64,000 bases of DNA from Ructibacterium sp965146665. Its GTDB lineage: Bacteria > Bacillota > Clostridia > Monoglobales > Monoglobaceae. The number at the start of each line of letters is the position of its first letter. The stretch's first letter is position 1. Below, one piece after another: positions 33,236-41,110 of this stretch. The DNA lies in assembly GCA_965146665.1 (NCBI GenBank), contig CBCTHE010000006.1, positions 1-64,000 on the forward strand. The letters run 5' to 3'. Both the position numbers and the translations under genes were made by a program. The notes under the pieces were generated by a model. The model was not told the DNA's origin. It made no database searches and saw nothing but the letters and a program-made list of their open reading frames with translations.

Positions 33236-34404
33236 GTATGGATATGCGCGGCCTGCTGAATCCCGTGGTACGGGATATACCGCCATCGGGCATCCGGCGG
33301 TTTTTTGACATTGCGGGCGAGATGGAGGATGCCATTTCTCTCGGGGTGGGGGAGCCGGATTTTGTCACCCCCTGGCACATCCGCGACGAGGGGATTTATT
33401 CCCTGGAAAAGGGCAAGACCTATTACACTTCAAATTCCGGCCTGAAGGAGCTGCGGATGGAGATCTGCACCTATCTGGCCCGGCGGTTCGGCCTGGACTA
33501 TGACCCCCTTTCCCAGGTGGTTGTCACTGTGGGCGGAAGCGAGGCCATTGACCTGTTCCTGCGCTCCGTGCTCCAGCCCGGGGACGAGGTTTTGATCCCG
33601 GAGCCCAGTTTTGTGTGTTACCGGCCGATTGCGTCTCTGGCGGGCGGTGTTCCGGTCCCCATTGTCACCAAGGCGGAAAATCAGTTCCGTCTGACCGCCG
33701 GCGAGCTTCGGGCGGCCATTACCCCGCGGACCAAGGCGCTGGTCCTGCCGTTTCCCAACAATCCCACAGGCGCTGTCATGCGCCGGGAGCATCTGGAGGC
33801 GCTGGCTGAGGTGCTGAAGGATACGGAGATTCTGGTGCTGGCGGATGAAATCTATGCGGAGCTCACCTATGGGGAGGAGAAGCATGTGTCCATTGCGTCC
33901 ATCCCGGAGATGTATGAGCGCACGGTTCTGGTCAGCGGATTTTCCAAAACCTATGCCATGACGGGCTGGCGGCTGGGCTATGCCTGCGGCCATCCGGAGC
34001 TGATTAAAGCCATGACCAAGGTGCACCAGTTCGCCATCATGTCCGCGCCCACCACGGCACAGTATGCCGCCATTGAGGCGCTTAAAAACGGTGATGCCGA
34101 TATTGCCATGATGCGCGAGGAGTATGACCGGCGCAGGCATGTGATGGTGAAAGGCTTCAATGATATGGGACTGGAGTGCTTTGAGCCGGAGGGCGCATTC
34201 TATACCTTTCCGTGTATCAGGAGCACGGGGATGGATTCCAGCACCTTCTGCGAGACCCTGCTCTATGACAAGAAGGTGGCAGTGGTTCCGGGGACGGCCT
34301 TTGGGGAGAGCGGCGAGGGCTTTATCCGCTGTTCCTACGCCTATTCTGTCCAGAGCATCAACGCCGCGCTGGAGCGGATTGAGGCGTTTGTCAAGCACCG
34401 GTAG
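33232..34404 (+). CDS. Class I/II PLP-dependent aminotransferase (aromatic/aspartate type)
   Basis: A 390-residue fold-type I aminotransferase. Visible motifs are SLGVGEPDFVTPWHI (about residues 36-50), YTSNSGLKELR (about 65-75), the PLP-ring region LPFPNNPTGAV (about 173-183), LADEIYAELTY (about 203-213), the Schiff-base Lys in VSGFSKTYAMTGWRLGY (about 228-244) and the carboxylate-binding Arg near FIRCSYAYS (about 361-369). The family includes AraT and PatA-like enzymes that transfer amino groups between aromatic or other amino acids and 2-oxoglutarate. The substrate is not certain. It is coupled to the Lrp gene (ATGA overlap) and lies next to an amino-acid ABC transporter, which has its own promoter. 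Confidence 0.9.
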   Translation: MSMDMRGLLNPVVRDIPPSGIRRFFDIAGEMEDAISLGVGEPDFVTPWHIRDEGIYSLEKGKTYYTSNSGLKELRMEICTYLARRFGLDYDPLSQVVVTVGGSEAIDLFLRSVLQPGDEVLIPEPSFVCYRPIASLAGGVPVPIVTKAENQFRLTAGELRAAITPRTKALVLPFPNNPTGAVMRREHLEALAEVLKDTEILVLADEIYAELTYGEEKHVSIASIPEMYERTVLVSGFSKTYAMTGWRLGYACGHPELIKAMTKVHQFAIMSAPTTAQYAAIEALKNGDADIAMMREEYDRRRHVMVKGFNDMGLECFEPEGAFYTFPCIRSTGMDSSTFCETLLYDKKVAVVPGTAFGESGEGFIRCSYAYSVQSINAALERIEAFVKHR

Positions 34405-34433
34405 GCGGCGGCTGAAAAGGAAAACGCACATAG

Positions 34434-34468
34434 AATACCGGGCGCGTGCAGTCCGGTATTTTTTTTGT
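34434..34468 (+). terminator. Terminator of the lrp-aminotransferase operon
   Basis: A perfect 8-bp stem, AATACCGG (34434-34441) with CCGGTATT (34453-34460), followed by a run of eight T. It abuts the next promoter. Confidence 0.9.
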
Positions 34469-34496
34469 TGACAAATAGGGGCGTCTAGTGTAAAAT
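34468..34496 (+). promoter_or_regulatory. Promoter of the amino-acid ABC transporter operon
   Basis: -35 TTGACA (34468-34473), 17-nt spacer, -10 TAAAAT (34491-34496), directly after the preceding terminator. Confidence 0.85.
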
Positions 34497-34542
34497 AGAA
34501 AAGACATTGAGTCAAAAAAGATATATATTCCAGGAGGGACGA

Positions 34543-35373
34543 ATGATGATGAAAAAATTTGTGGCTTTGGCTGCCGCGGCGGTTCTGGCTGTCGGCGCAC
34601 TGGCTGGCTGCGGGAACACGGATTCCGGCGCTGGCTCCGCGGGCTCCGGCTCCGCGCAGCAGGGAAAGACCATTGCCGGCGTTGCTGACCTGACCGGCGC
34701 GAAGATCGCCGTACAGGAAGGCACCACCGGAGATAACTATGTGACAGACGAAATTGAAGGGGCTGAGATTTCCCGGTTTAAGCGGGTGGTTGACGCTGGC
34801 ATGGACCTGAAGAACGGCAAGGTCGACGCGGTGGTCGTGGATGACCAGGTGGCAAAGGATCTGGTTGGGGAAATCCAGGGGCTGAAAATCCTGCCCGGCA
34901 ACCTGACCGAGGAAGAGTATGCCATTGCGGTGAAAAAGGGCAGCGACGAACTGCTCAGCGGTATCAACACCGCCATTGCGGATATGACCGCGGCCGGGAC
35001 CATTGATACCATCCGCAAGGCGTATATTGACAAGGATGAGGCTGCGCTCAAGGAGCTGGCCGCAAAAGAGGAACCCGCTGGCAGTGAAAAGCTGATCATG
35101 GGTACCAATGCGGAATTTGCGCCCTTTGAATTCATGGACGACAACAACGAGATTGCGGGCTATGATGTGGAGATCGCCAAAGAGATCGCAAGAAACATGG
35201 GCCGTGAGCTGGTCATTGAAAACATGAACTTTGACGGTCTCATCGCCGCGCTGTCCAGCGGTAAGGTGGATATGGTTATCGCCGGTATGACCGTGGACGA
35301 GGAACGCGCCCAGCAGGTCGACTTCTCTGACAAGTACTATAAGGCGGCACAGGTTATTATTGTAAAAGAATAG
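34543..35373 (+). CDS. Circularly permuted SBP_bac_3-type amino-acid-binding lipoprotein of an ABC transporter
   Basis: Extracellular amino-acid receptor, 276 residues. A lipoprotein signal ends in LAGC with the lipidated Cys23, then a Gly/Ser/Ala linker. Residues 49-162 (DLTGAKIAVQEGTTGDNYV to TIDTIRKAYI) match the second half of ordinary family 3 binding proteins (GlnH/ArtI type). After a helical linker (163-182), residues 183-276 (KLIMGTNAEFAPFEFMDDNN to VDFSDKYYKAAQVIIVKE) match the first half. In normal proteins VDFSDxYY precedes DLxGKxIAVQxGT; here the order is reversed in one open frame. I infer a circular permutation with a new end at the hinge. Ligand residues (FAPFEF, GMTVDEER, QEGTTGDN) are kept, so it is probably functional. 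Three ATGs in a row start it; AGGAGGG is upstream. Confidence 0.92.
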   Translation: MMMKKFVALAAAAVLAVGALAGCGNTDSGAGSAGSGSAQQGKTIAGVADLTGAKIAVQEGTTGDNYVTDEIEGAEISRFKRVVDAGMDLKNGKVDAVVVDDQVAKDLVGEIQGLKILPGNLTEEEYAIAVKKGSDELLSGINTAIADMTAAGTIDTIRKAYIDKDEAALKELAAKEEPAGSEKLIMGTNAEFAPFEFMDDNNEIAGYDVEIAKEIARNMGRELVIENMNFDGLIAALSSGKVDMVIAGMTVDEERAQQVDFSDKYYKAAQVIIVKE

Positions 35374-35571
35374 TCCTGACAGCCATGCAGCGAAATGGGG
35401 CGGGAGGCATTGGCCCTCCCGCCTTCCTTTATTTTGTGTGTGAATCGCGCCCGGCCGTGCCTTTGGGCGGAGCGGGGGTTCCGCGCGGCATACGGGACAA
35501 ACAGATAAAATTGCGCGGCCGAACCGCCCTTCCGGCGGGCACGGCCCCGGACTTTCAGGTGGTGTATATAT

Positions 35572-36270
35572 ATGGAATGGATATCTGCCCACTGGGCGGC
35601 CTTCTGCAATGACTTCTATACCAATTTGATTTATGCGGATCGGTGGAAGCATCTGCTGGGCGGCCTGGGCGTTACACTGCAGATTACCCTGGCGGCCATT
35701 GTCATTGGCACGGTGCTGGGTGTGATTCTGGCGTTTATGAAGATGTCAAGCTGGAAAGGACTCAGCGTTCCGGCAAAGGTTTATATTGAAATCATCCGCG
35801 GAACGCCGACCACGGTTCAGCTTTTGATTATGTATATGGGCGTGTTTGCCACAGTTTCCGCCCCGAAGTGGATCATCGCGTCCCTGGCCTTTGGCTTAAA
35901 CAGCGCGGCTTACGTGGCGGAGATCGTCCGGAGCGGTGTGGAGTCTGTGGACCACGGCCAGGTGGAGGCGGGGCGTTCCCTGGGCTTTTCCAAGCTTCAG
36001 ACCACCATGAAGATCGTCCTGCCGCAGGCGGTCAAGATCGCCCTTCCCACCTATACCAGCGAGTTTATCGTCCTGCTCAAGGAGACATCCATTGCTGGGT
36101 ATATCGCCATGGAGGACCTCACCAAGGTGGCCAGCATGATCACCAGCCGGACCTTTAACGCCTGGTTCCCTCTTCTTACAGCGGCCCTGCTGTACTTTAT
36201 CATGACATTTACCCTGTCAAAGATTTTCGGATGCTTAGAGAGGAGGCTGCGTAAGAGTGATATACGTTGA
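35572..36270 (+). CDS. Amino-acid ABC transporter permease (HisM/GlnP family)
   Basis: A 232-residue membrane subunit with about five helices. The family 3 (polar amino acid) permease marks are VTLQITLAAIVIGTVLGVIL (about residues 34-53), EIIRGTPTTVQLLIMYMG (about 73-90), the coupling EAA loop VEAGRSLGFSKLQTTMKIVL followed by PQA (about 130-152) and LLKETSIAGYIAMEDL. A single permease gene suggests a homodimer. AGGTGG precedes the ATG. It follows the permuted binding protein after 198 nt with no gene between, and overlaps the ATPase gene by 14 nt. The substrate is probably a polar or aromatic amino acid, since the neighbouring aminotransferase operon handles amino acids (inference). Confidence 0.93.
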   Translation: MEWISAHWAAFCNDFYTNLIYADRWKHLLGGLGVTLQITLAAIVIGTVLGVILAFMKMSSWKGLSVPAKVYIEIIRGTPTTVQLLIMYMGVFATVSAPKWIIASLAFGLNSAAYVAEIVRSGVESVDHGQVEAGRSLGFSKLQTTMKIVLPQAVKIALPTYTSEFIVLLKETSIAGYIAMEDLTKVASMITSRTFNAWFPLLTAALLYFIMTFTLSKIFGCLERRLRKSDIR

Positions 36271-36979
36271 AGACTTACATAAATACTTTGGTGACCTGCA
36301 GGTCCTCAAGGGCATTGACCAGCATATCGCCAAGGGGGAGAAGGTGGCGGTGATCGGCCCCTCCGGCTCGGGAAAGAGCACCTTTCTGCGGTGCCTGAAC
36401 CTGCTGGAGACACCCACTCAGGGAAGAATCACAGTGGACGGCGAGGAAATCACCGGGCGCGGTATGGACATCAATAAGATCCGTCAGAAGATGGGCATGG
36501 TGTTCCAGCAGTTCAATCTGTTTCCGCACAAGACGGTCATGGGAAACATCACCATGGCGCCTATGACATTGAAAAAGCTCAGCAAGGCCGAGGCGGAAAC
36601 CAAGGCTGAGGAACTGCTCCGGCGGGTCGGTCTGCTGGAGAAGGCGGACGCCTATCCGGCCCAGCTCTCCGGCGGACAGAAACAGCGGATTGCCATTGCG
36701 CGGGCGCTGGCTATGGAGCCGGAGATCATGCTTTTTGACGAACCCACCTCCGCCCTTGACCCGGAGATGGTCGGCGAGGTGCTGGAGGTTATGACAGATC
36801 TCGCCAATGCGGGCATGACCATGGTTGTGGTGACCCATGAAATGGGTTTTGCCCGTGAGGTTTCCAACCGGGTTCTGTTTATGGACGGCGGTTATATCGT
36901 GGAGGAAGGCCTGCCGGAACAGATATTCGGCGATCCTCAGAATGAGCGTACCAAAGAATTTTTGCGGAAAGTTTTATGA
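36257..36979 (+). CDS. Amino-acid ABC transporter ATP-binding protein (GlnQ/HisP family)
   Basis: A 240-residue ATPase that powers the transporter. It shows Walker A GPSGSGKST (about residues 35-43), the Q-loop MVFQQFNLFPHKTVMGNI (about 82-99), the signature LSGGQKQRIAIARAL (about 137-151), Walker B IMLFDEPTSALD (about 157-168) and the switch His in VVVTHEMGFA. The start is a GTG inside the end of the permease gene, with AGGAGG 10 nt upstream, so translation is coupled. A 16-bp perfect terminator hairpin follows. Together with the two preceding genes it forms a complete importer. Confidence 0.95.
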   Translation: MIYVEDLHKYFGDLQVLKGIDQHIAKGEKVAVIGPSGSGKSTFLRCLNLLETPTQGRITVDGEEITGRGMDINKIRQKMGMVFQQFNLFPHKTVMGNITMAPMTLKKLSKAEAETKAEELLRRVGLLEKADAYPAQLSGGQKQRIAIARALAMEPEIMLFDEPTSALDPEMVGEVLEVMTDLANAGMTMVVVTHEMGFAREVSNRVLFMDGGYIVEEGLPEQIFGDPQNERTKEFLRKVL

Positions 36980-36982
36980 TAC

Positions 36983-37021
36983 AAACAAGCGCCCGGACGA
37001 AAGTCCGGGCGCTTGTTTGTT
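36983..37021 (+). terminator. Terminator of the amino-acid ABC transporter operon
   Basis: A perfect 16-bp stem (36983-36998 with 37003-37018), GAAA loop, ending in TTTGTT. Confidence 0.9.
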
Positions 37022-37163
37022 CCCGGGAATGGTACTAGGGCGGCAAACCCCTTGTCTTTATTCCTGCGGAGATTGTAGAAGGATTTGAGAAAATAGTTCA
37101 TGGGAGCGGGCGGAAAAGCGGCCCATTCCCATGGGGGCCCTGCCTGGGGACAGGGGGGTGGCT

Positions 37164-37295
37164 TTACAGCCAGGCGGTGTGATGGGGCATTTTGTGCATC
37201 ATCTTCTTTGCCTTTTTGATGGTCCTTTTATCGACCATCATCATTCCAATGCCGAGCATGGCGCCTGCCAGCAGGCCGGTTGAGAACTTACCCAT
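37164..37295 (-). CDS. Small membrane protein (hypothetical, 43 residues)
   Basis: Reads as one Gly/Met-rich hydrophobic helix, TGLLAGAMLGIGMMMVD (about residues 6-22), followed by a basic, His-ending tail. AAGGAGG lies 8-9 nt before the ATG, so translation is likely. It recalls the short YtxH/DUF3918-like membrane proteins of Firmicutes, but I do not recognise it firmly. A 29-bp dyad lies just upstream of its ribosome site. Confidence 0.7.
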   Translation of the reverse strand: MGKFSTGLLAGAMLGIGMMMVDKRTIKKAKKMMHKMPHHTAWL

Positions 37296-37320
37296 GGTGT
37301 TTTGCCTCCTTTTTTTTATA

Positions 37321-37349
37321 GGTTTACAATCACTAGTATTTGTAAAACC
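37321..37349 (-). promoter_or_regulatory. Imperfect 29-bp dyad upstream of the small membrane protein
   Basis: GGTTTACAA and TTGTAAAACC flank a central ACTAGT, giving a two-fold symmetric site with a one-base offset. It lies 9-40 nt upstream of the ribosome site and may be a repressor operator or an mRNA hairpin. Confidence 0.45.
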
Positions 37350-37408
37350 GTGATAAAAATTCAGCGTTTTTACTAACAATTATTTACACCGAACAGGTGC
37401 AAAACGCC

Positions 37409-37437
37409 TTGACGGCGGGCTTCTTTTGGTGTATGAT
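37409..37437 (+). promoter_or_regulatory. Promoter of the DUF1015-hom-thrB-lysC operon
   Basis: -35 TTGACG (37409-37414), 17-nt spacer, -10 TATGAT (37432-37437), about 100 nt before the first gene. Confidence 0.75.
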
Positions 37438-37539
37438 AGTTCATGATACGCTAATTGTGGTAATTGGTATCATTTGATTTACATATTTTACCTGAATAAG
37501 TGGAAATGAAATTTGAAAACGATTGAAAGGAAGGTTATT

Positions 37540-38862
37540 ATGGCAAAGGTAATCCCGTTTCGAGGACTCCGCTATAACACCGATAAGTTTAAGGATTTGG
37601 ACGCAGTGACAGCGCCTCCCTATGACATTATCTCACCTGCACAGCAGCAGGAGTTATACAATAAAGATGAATACAATGTGGTGCGTCTGGACTATGGCAT
37701 GGATTTTGTCAGCGATGACGGCGCCAATAACCGCTATACCAGAAGTGCGGCCTATCTGAACAAGTGGATTGAGGATCAGACCCTGATCTATGAGGATAAG
37801 CCCGCCTTCTATATTTATGAACAGATTTTCTCCCTGGGCTCTGAGGATCCCTCCCACTCCTTGAAAGGGGTCATTGGTCTGGTACAGCTTGAGGAATTCT
37901 CTAAAAAAATCGTTCTTCCTCATGAGGAGACCATCACCAGCGCAAAGGAAGACCGCCTGAAGCTGATGCAGACCACGGCGGCCAATCTGAGCCAGGTCTA
38001 TTCCCTCTATATGGACGAGGACAAGGAGATCGCCGGTATGATTGAGACCTGGAGCGACGGGGAGCCGAACATTACCTTTGTGTCCCGGGAGAACATCACG
38101 CAGAACATTTGGATCATCACCGACGAAGAGGTAAATGCCCGTCTCAGCAGCCTGTTTGAAAGCAAGCAGATCTTTATCGCGGACGGCCATCACCGGTATG
38201 AGACCGCGCTGAATTACCGCAGACAGCGGCATGAGGCCGACGGCACCGAAGAGGGAACCATGACCTATGACTATGTGATGATGATGCTGGTTTCCATGAG
38301 CAACGGCGGCCTGTTCGTGTTCCCGACCCACCGGATGGTGCGCGGTCTGGAGAGCTTCGACGAGGTGCTTTTGGTGGGATTTTTGACCGAGGAATTTGCG
38401 GTATCGAAGATCTATTTCACCGAGGGTGACTATGCGGCCATTATTATGGAGCGTCTGGCCAATACCGTGGATGAGACCCTGTTCGGCCTCTACACCGGTC
38501 AGAACTATTATTACCTGCTCAAGCTCAAGACCACACAGACCATTGACGCGGCCATTGACGGCAAATCAGACGCATACAAGCACCTGGATGTCACCGTCCT
38601 GCATAAGCTGATACTGGAGAAGTACCTGGGTATTGATGAGGAGAATATGCGGAGCCAGAAGAATCTGGTCTACACCCGTGACGCGCATGAGGCGGTGGAC
38701 GCGGTGAAGAACGGCGAGTTCGACTGCGCATTTTTGATCAATCCGCCCAAGGTCTCTGAGATCAAGGAAATTGCCCAGGTGAATGAGAAGATGCCCCAGA
38801 AATCCACCTATTTCTGGCCCAAGCTGGTCACGGGCATTGTAATGAACAAATTTGACGACTGA
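37540..38862 (+). CDS. DUF1015 family protein
   Basis: A 440-residue cytoplasmic protein with the conserved DUF1015 pattern: N-terminal IPFRGLRYN (about residues 5-13), VTAPPYDIISPAQQQELY (about 24-41), NVVRLDYG, the central LPHEETITSAKEDRLKLMQ followed by TTAANLSQVYSLY (about 126-158), FIADGHHRYETAL (about 213-225) and MMLVSMSNGGLFVFPTHR. The DGHHRY block looks like an active site and is near-invariant in the family. Some relatives belong to the ParB/Srx-like group that includes free-serine kinases; whether that applies here is unproven. The ATG at 37540 follows GAAAGGAAGG. It stands 77 nt upstream of hom and is probably co-transcribed with the threonine genes. Confidence 0.88.
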   Translation: MAKVIPFRGLRYNTDKFKDLDAVTAPPYDIISPAQQQELYNKDEYNVVRLDYGMDFVSDDGANNRYTRSAAYLNKWIEDQTLIYEDKPAFYIYEQIFSLGSEDPSHSLKGVIGLVQLEEFSKKIVLPHEETITSAKEDRLKLMQTTAANLSQVYSLYMDEDKEIAGMIETWSDGEPNITFVSRENITQNIWIITDEEVNARLSSLFESKQIFIADGHHRYETALNYRRQRHEADGTEEGTMTYDYVMMMLVSMSNGGLFVFPTHRMVRGLESFDEVLLVGFLTEEFAVSKIYFTEGDYAAIIMERLANTVDETLFGLYTGQNYYYLLKLKTTQTIDAAIDGKSDAYKHLDVTVLHKLILEKYLGIDEENMRSQKNLVYTRDAHEAVDAVKNGEFDCAFLINPPKVSEIKEIAQVNEKMPQKSTYFWPKLVTGIVMNKFDD

Positions 38863-38939
38863 TCCGCCGGCCTCTGGGGCGGCGGTGGAATAACCCGAGG
38901 CGGCTCCGGCCGCTTCTTCTGAAAGGATGGGAGAAACAG

Positions 38940-40154
38940 ATGAAAATAGGAATCATGGGGTTTGGCGTTGTCGGCGGGGGTGTCGGAGAGATCATTGCCG
39001 GCTCGCCGGACGGCCTGAAAGCCCGGAGCGGGGAAAAGGTGGAAATCGGAAGAATTTTGGATCTGCGGGATTTTCCGGACAGCCCTTTTCAGTGCTTCAC
39101 CAAGGATTTTAACGATATTCTGCAGGATGATGAGATTGTCATCGTCGCCGAGGTCATGGGGGGGACCAAGCCCGCGTATGAATTTACGAAACAGCTGCTG
39201 CTGGCGGGCAAGCATGTGGTCACCTCCAATAAAGAGCTGGTCGCGAAGCATGGAACTGAGCTTCTGCAGATCGCAAAGGAGAAGAATGTCAACTATCTCT
39301 TTGAGGCCAGCGTGGGCGGCGGCATTCCCATTATCCGGCCGCTGTATTCCAGCCTTTCAGCCAATGAGCTGACCGATGTACTGGGTATCCTGAACGGTAC
39401 CACCAACTATATTCTGACCCAGATGATCAAGGCGGGCGAGAGCTTTGCCGACGCACTGAGGGGCGCCCAGGAAAAGGGTTATGCGGAAAAGGATCCCACG
39501 GCCGATGTGGAAGGGCATGACACCTGCCGCAAAACCGCCATTCTAGCCTCCCTGGCCTTTGGAAAATTCGTGGACAGCGATGAGATCGAAACCGAGGGCA
39601 TCACAAAGATCACACTGCAGGATGTGGCCTATGCGGACGCGCTGGGCGGCGTGATCAAGCTGATCGGTATGGCTTCCAAGGCAGAGGACGGGGTTTACGC
39701 GCGGGTCTGCCCGGCCATACTGAAAAAAGACCATCCGCTGGCGGGGATCGACGATGTGTTCAACGGCATCATGGTCAAGGGCGACGCCATCGGCGACGTG
39801 ATGTTTTACGGCCGGGGCGCTGGTTCTCTTCCTACGGCCAGCGCGGTGGTATCCGATATCATTGACATTGTAAAGCACAAGGATAAGCATATTCGGCTGG
39901 GCTGGACCGAGGGTTCGCCCGGGTATCTCAAGGACGGTGCGGACCAGAGCTTTCAGTTCTATGTCCGTCTGACCGGAAATCCGGACGCGCTGCGCCGGCG
40001 CGGCTATCAGATTGTAACGCTGGAGGGCGAGGCGTACGAAAACGAGTTTGCGGTTGTGACGCCGGAAATGAGCGGCCGGGATTTCGCGGCCTTCCAGGAG
40101 GAACTGGGCGGGGCGCACGGGATCCTCGGCGCTTTAAGGCTGGTGGCTGAATGA
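38940..40154 (+). CDS. hom: Homoserine dehydrogenase
   Basis: Reduces aspartate semialdehyde to homoserine, the branch to threonine and methionine. The 404-residue protein has the N-terminal Rossmann motif GIMGFGVVGGGVGEII (about residues 3-18), VTSNKELVAKHG (about 93-104), the catalytic region FEASVGGGIPIIRPL (about 120-134), LNGTTNYILTQM (about 149-160), EKGYAEKDPTADVEGHDTCR (about 176-195) and KLIGMA. The C-terminal region (about 335-404) is a short or divergent ACT domain. GAAAGGATG lies before the ATG. Its stop overlaps the thrB start, giving a coupled hom-thrB-lysC group. Confidence 0.96.
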   Translation: MKIGIMGFGVVGGGVGEIIAGSPDGLKARSGEKVEIGRILDLRDFPDSPFQCFTKDFNDILQDDEIVIVAEVMGGTKPAYEFTKQLLLAGKHVVTSNKELVAKHGTELLQIAKEKNVNYLFEASVGGGIPIIRPLYSSLSANELTDVLGILNGTTNYILTQMIKAGESFADALRGAQEKGYAEKDPTADVEGHDTCRKTAILASLAFGKFVDSDEIETEGITKITLQDVAYADALGGVIKLIGMASKAEDGVYARVCPAILKKDHPLAGIDDVFNGIMVKGDAIGDVMFYGRGAGSLPTASAVVSDIIDIVKHKDKHIRLGWTEGSPGYLKDGADQSFQFYVRLTGNPDALRRRGYQIVTLEGEAYENEFAVVTPEMSGRDFAAFQEELGGAHGILGALRLVAE

Positions 40155-41092
40155 TGGTCAAGGTAAGGGTTCCTGCAACCAGTGCCAACATTGGACCGGG
40201 ATTTGACAGCATGGGTCTGGCTTTGGGATTGTATAATTATGTGACAGCGGAGGAGACGGACCAGGGGCTTAAGATCGACATCCTGGACGACTCCAGAAAG
40301 TTTCTGGCAAAGGATGAGAGGAATCTGGTCTACACCTCCATGAAAGCGGTGTTTGATAAGGTCGGGTATCAGCCGAAGGGGATACACCTGACTCTGGAGA
40401 ACAACGTCATGGTGACCAGGGGCCTTGGCAGCAGCAGCGCCGGAATTGTCTCCGGTCTGGTCGCCGCCAATGAGATGACCGGAAACCAGCTCTCCGCAGA
40501 TACCCTGCTCTACATGGCCGCTGATATTGAGGGACATTCTGACAATGTGACCCCGGCCCTGCTTGGAGGGTTCACGGTCAATGTGAAGCAGAACAACCGG
40601 ATCCAGTATGTCAGGACCGAGATCAAGGATGACCTGCGTTTTGCCACCCTGGTCCCGGATTTCTTTCTTCAAACCAAAAAGGCGCGGTCGGTTCTGCCGC
40701 GTTCTGTCTCTATGCGGGATGCGGTGTATAACACGGGCCGCAGCGCCCTGCTCGCCGCCAGTATCATGAGCGGAAAGTACGAGAATATCCGGGCGGCTGT
40801 GGGGGATAAGCTCCACCAGCGCTATCGGAAACGGCTGATACCGCGGATGGATGAGCTGTTCCGGTGCTGTTATGCCAACGGCGCACTGGGCGTTTATCTC
40901 AGCGGCGCCGGGCCGACCATTGTCGCCATTGTCCACCGGGACAATCAGACCTTTGAGGAAGCGATGAATGAGGTTTTGAGCCAGCGGATGCGGAACTGGA
41001 AGCTGTATATGCTCAAAGCGGATAACAGGGGCGCGATTGTGTGCAAGAAAAAGCCTGAATCAAGAAAACCGGGCCGACCGGTTTCAGAATAG
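40151..41092 (+). CDS. thrB: Homoserine kinase
   Basis: Phosphorylates homoserine with ATP. The 313-residue GHMP-kinase-family protein has VRVPATSANIGPGFDSMGLA near the N-terminus (about residues 5-24), the phosphate-binding loop TRGLGSSSAGIVSGL (about 93-107), EGHSDNVTPALLGG (about 129-142) and the C-terminal AYLSGAGPTI-like VYLSGAGPTIVAI (about 249-261). Two adjacent ATG codons (40151 and 40154) overlap the hom stop. Threonine synthase (thrC) is not in the window. Confidence 0.95.
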   Translation: MMVKVRVPATSANIGPGFDSMGLALGLYNYVTAEETDQGLKIDILDDSRKFLAKDERNLVYTSMKAVFDKVGYQPKGIHLTLENNVMVTRGLGSSSAGIVSGLVAANEMTGNQLSADTLLYMAADIEGHSDNVTPALLGGFTVNVKQNNRIQYVRTEIKDDLRFATLVPDFFLQTKKARSVLPRSVSMRDAVYNTGRSALLAASIMSGKYENIRAAVGDKLHQRYRKRLIPRMDELFRCCYANGALGVYLSGAGPTIVAIVHRDNQTFEEAMNEVLSQRMRNWKLYMLKADNRGAIVCKKKPESRKPGRPVSE

Positions 41093-41110
41093 AAATAGGA
41101 GGGATAAGAA

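Noticed and set aside
34543..35373. Two fused partial binding-protein genes, or an ordinary binding protein
   Set aside because: The two halves are complementary, not duplicates, and together make exactly one full protein in swapped order behind one lipoprotein signal. Circular permutation explains this better than fusion of two fragments.
33430..35652. 740-codon open frame antisense to the aminotransferase and binding-protein genes
   Set aside because: It crosses a clear terminator, a promoter and three intact plus-strand genes, and has low-complexity His/Gly/Arg-rich content typical of shadow frames.
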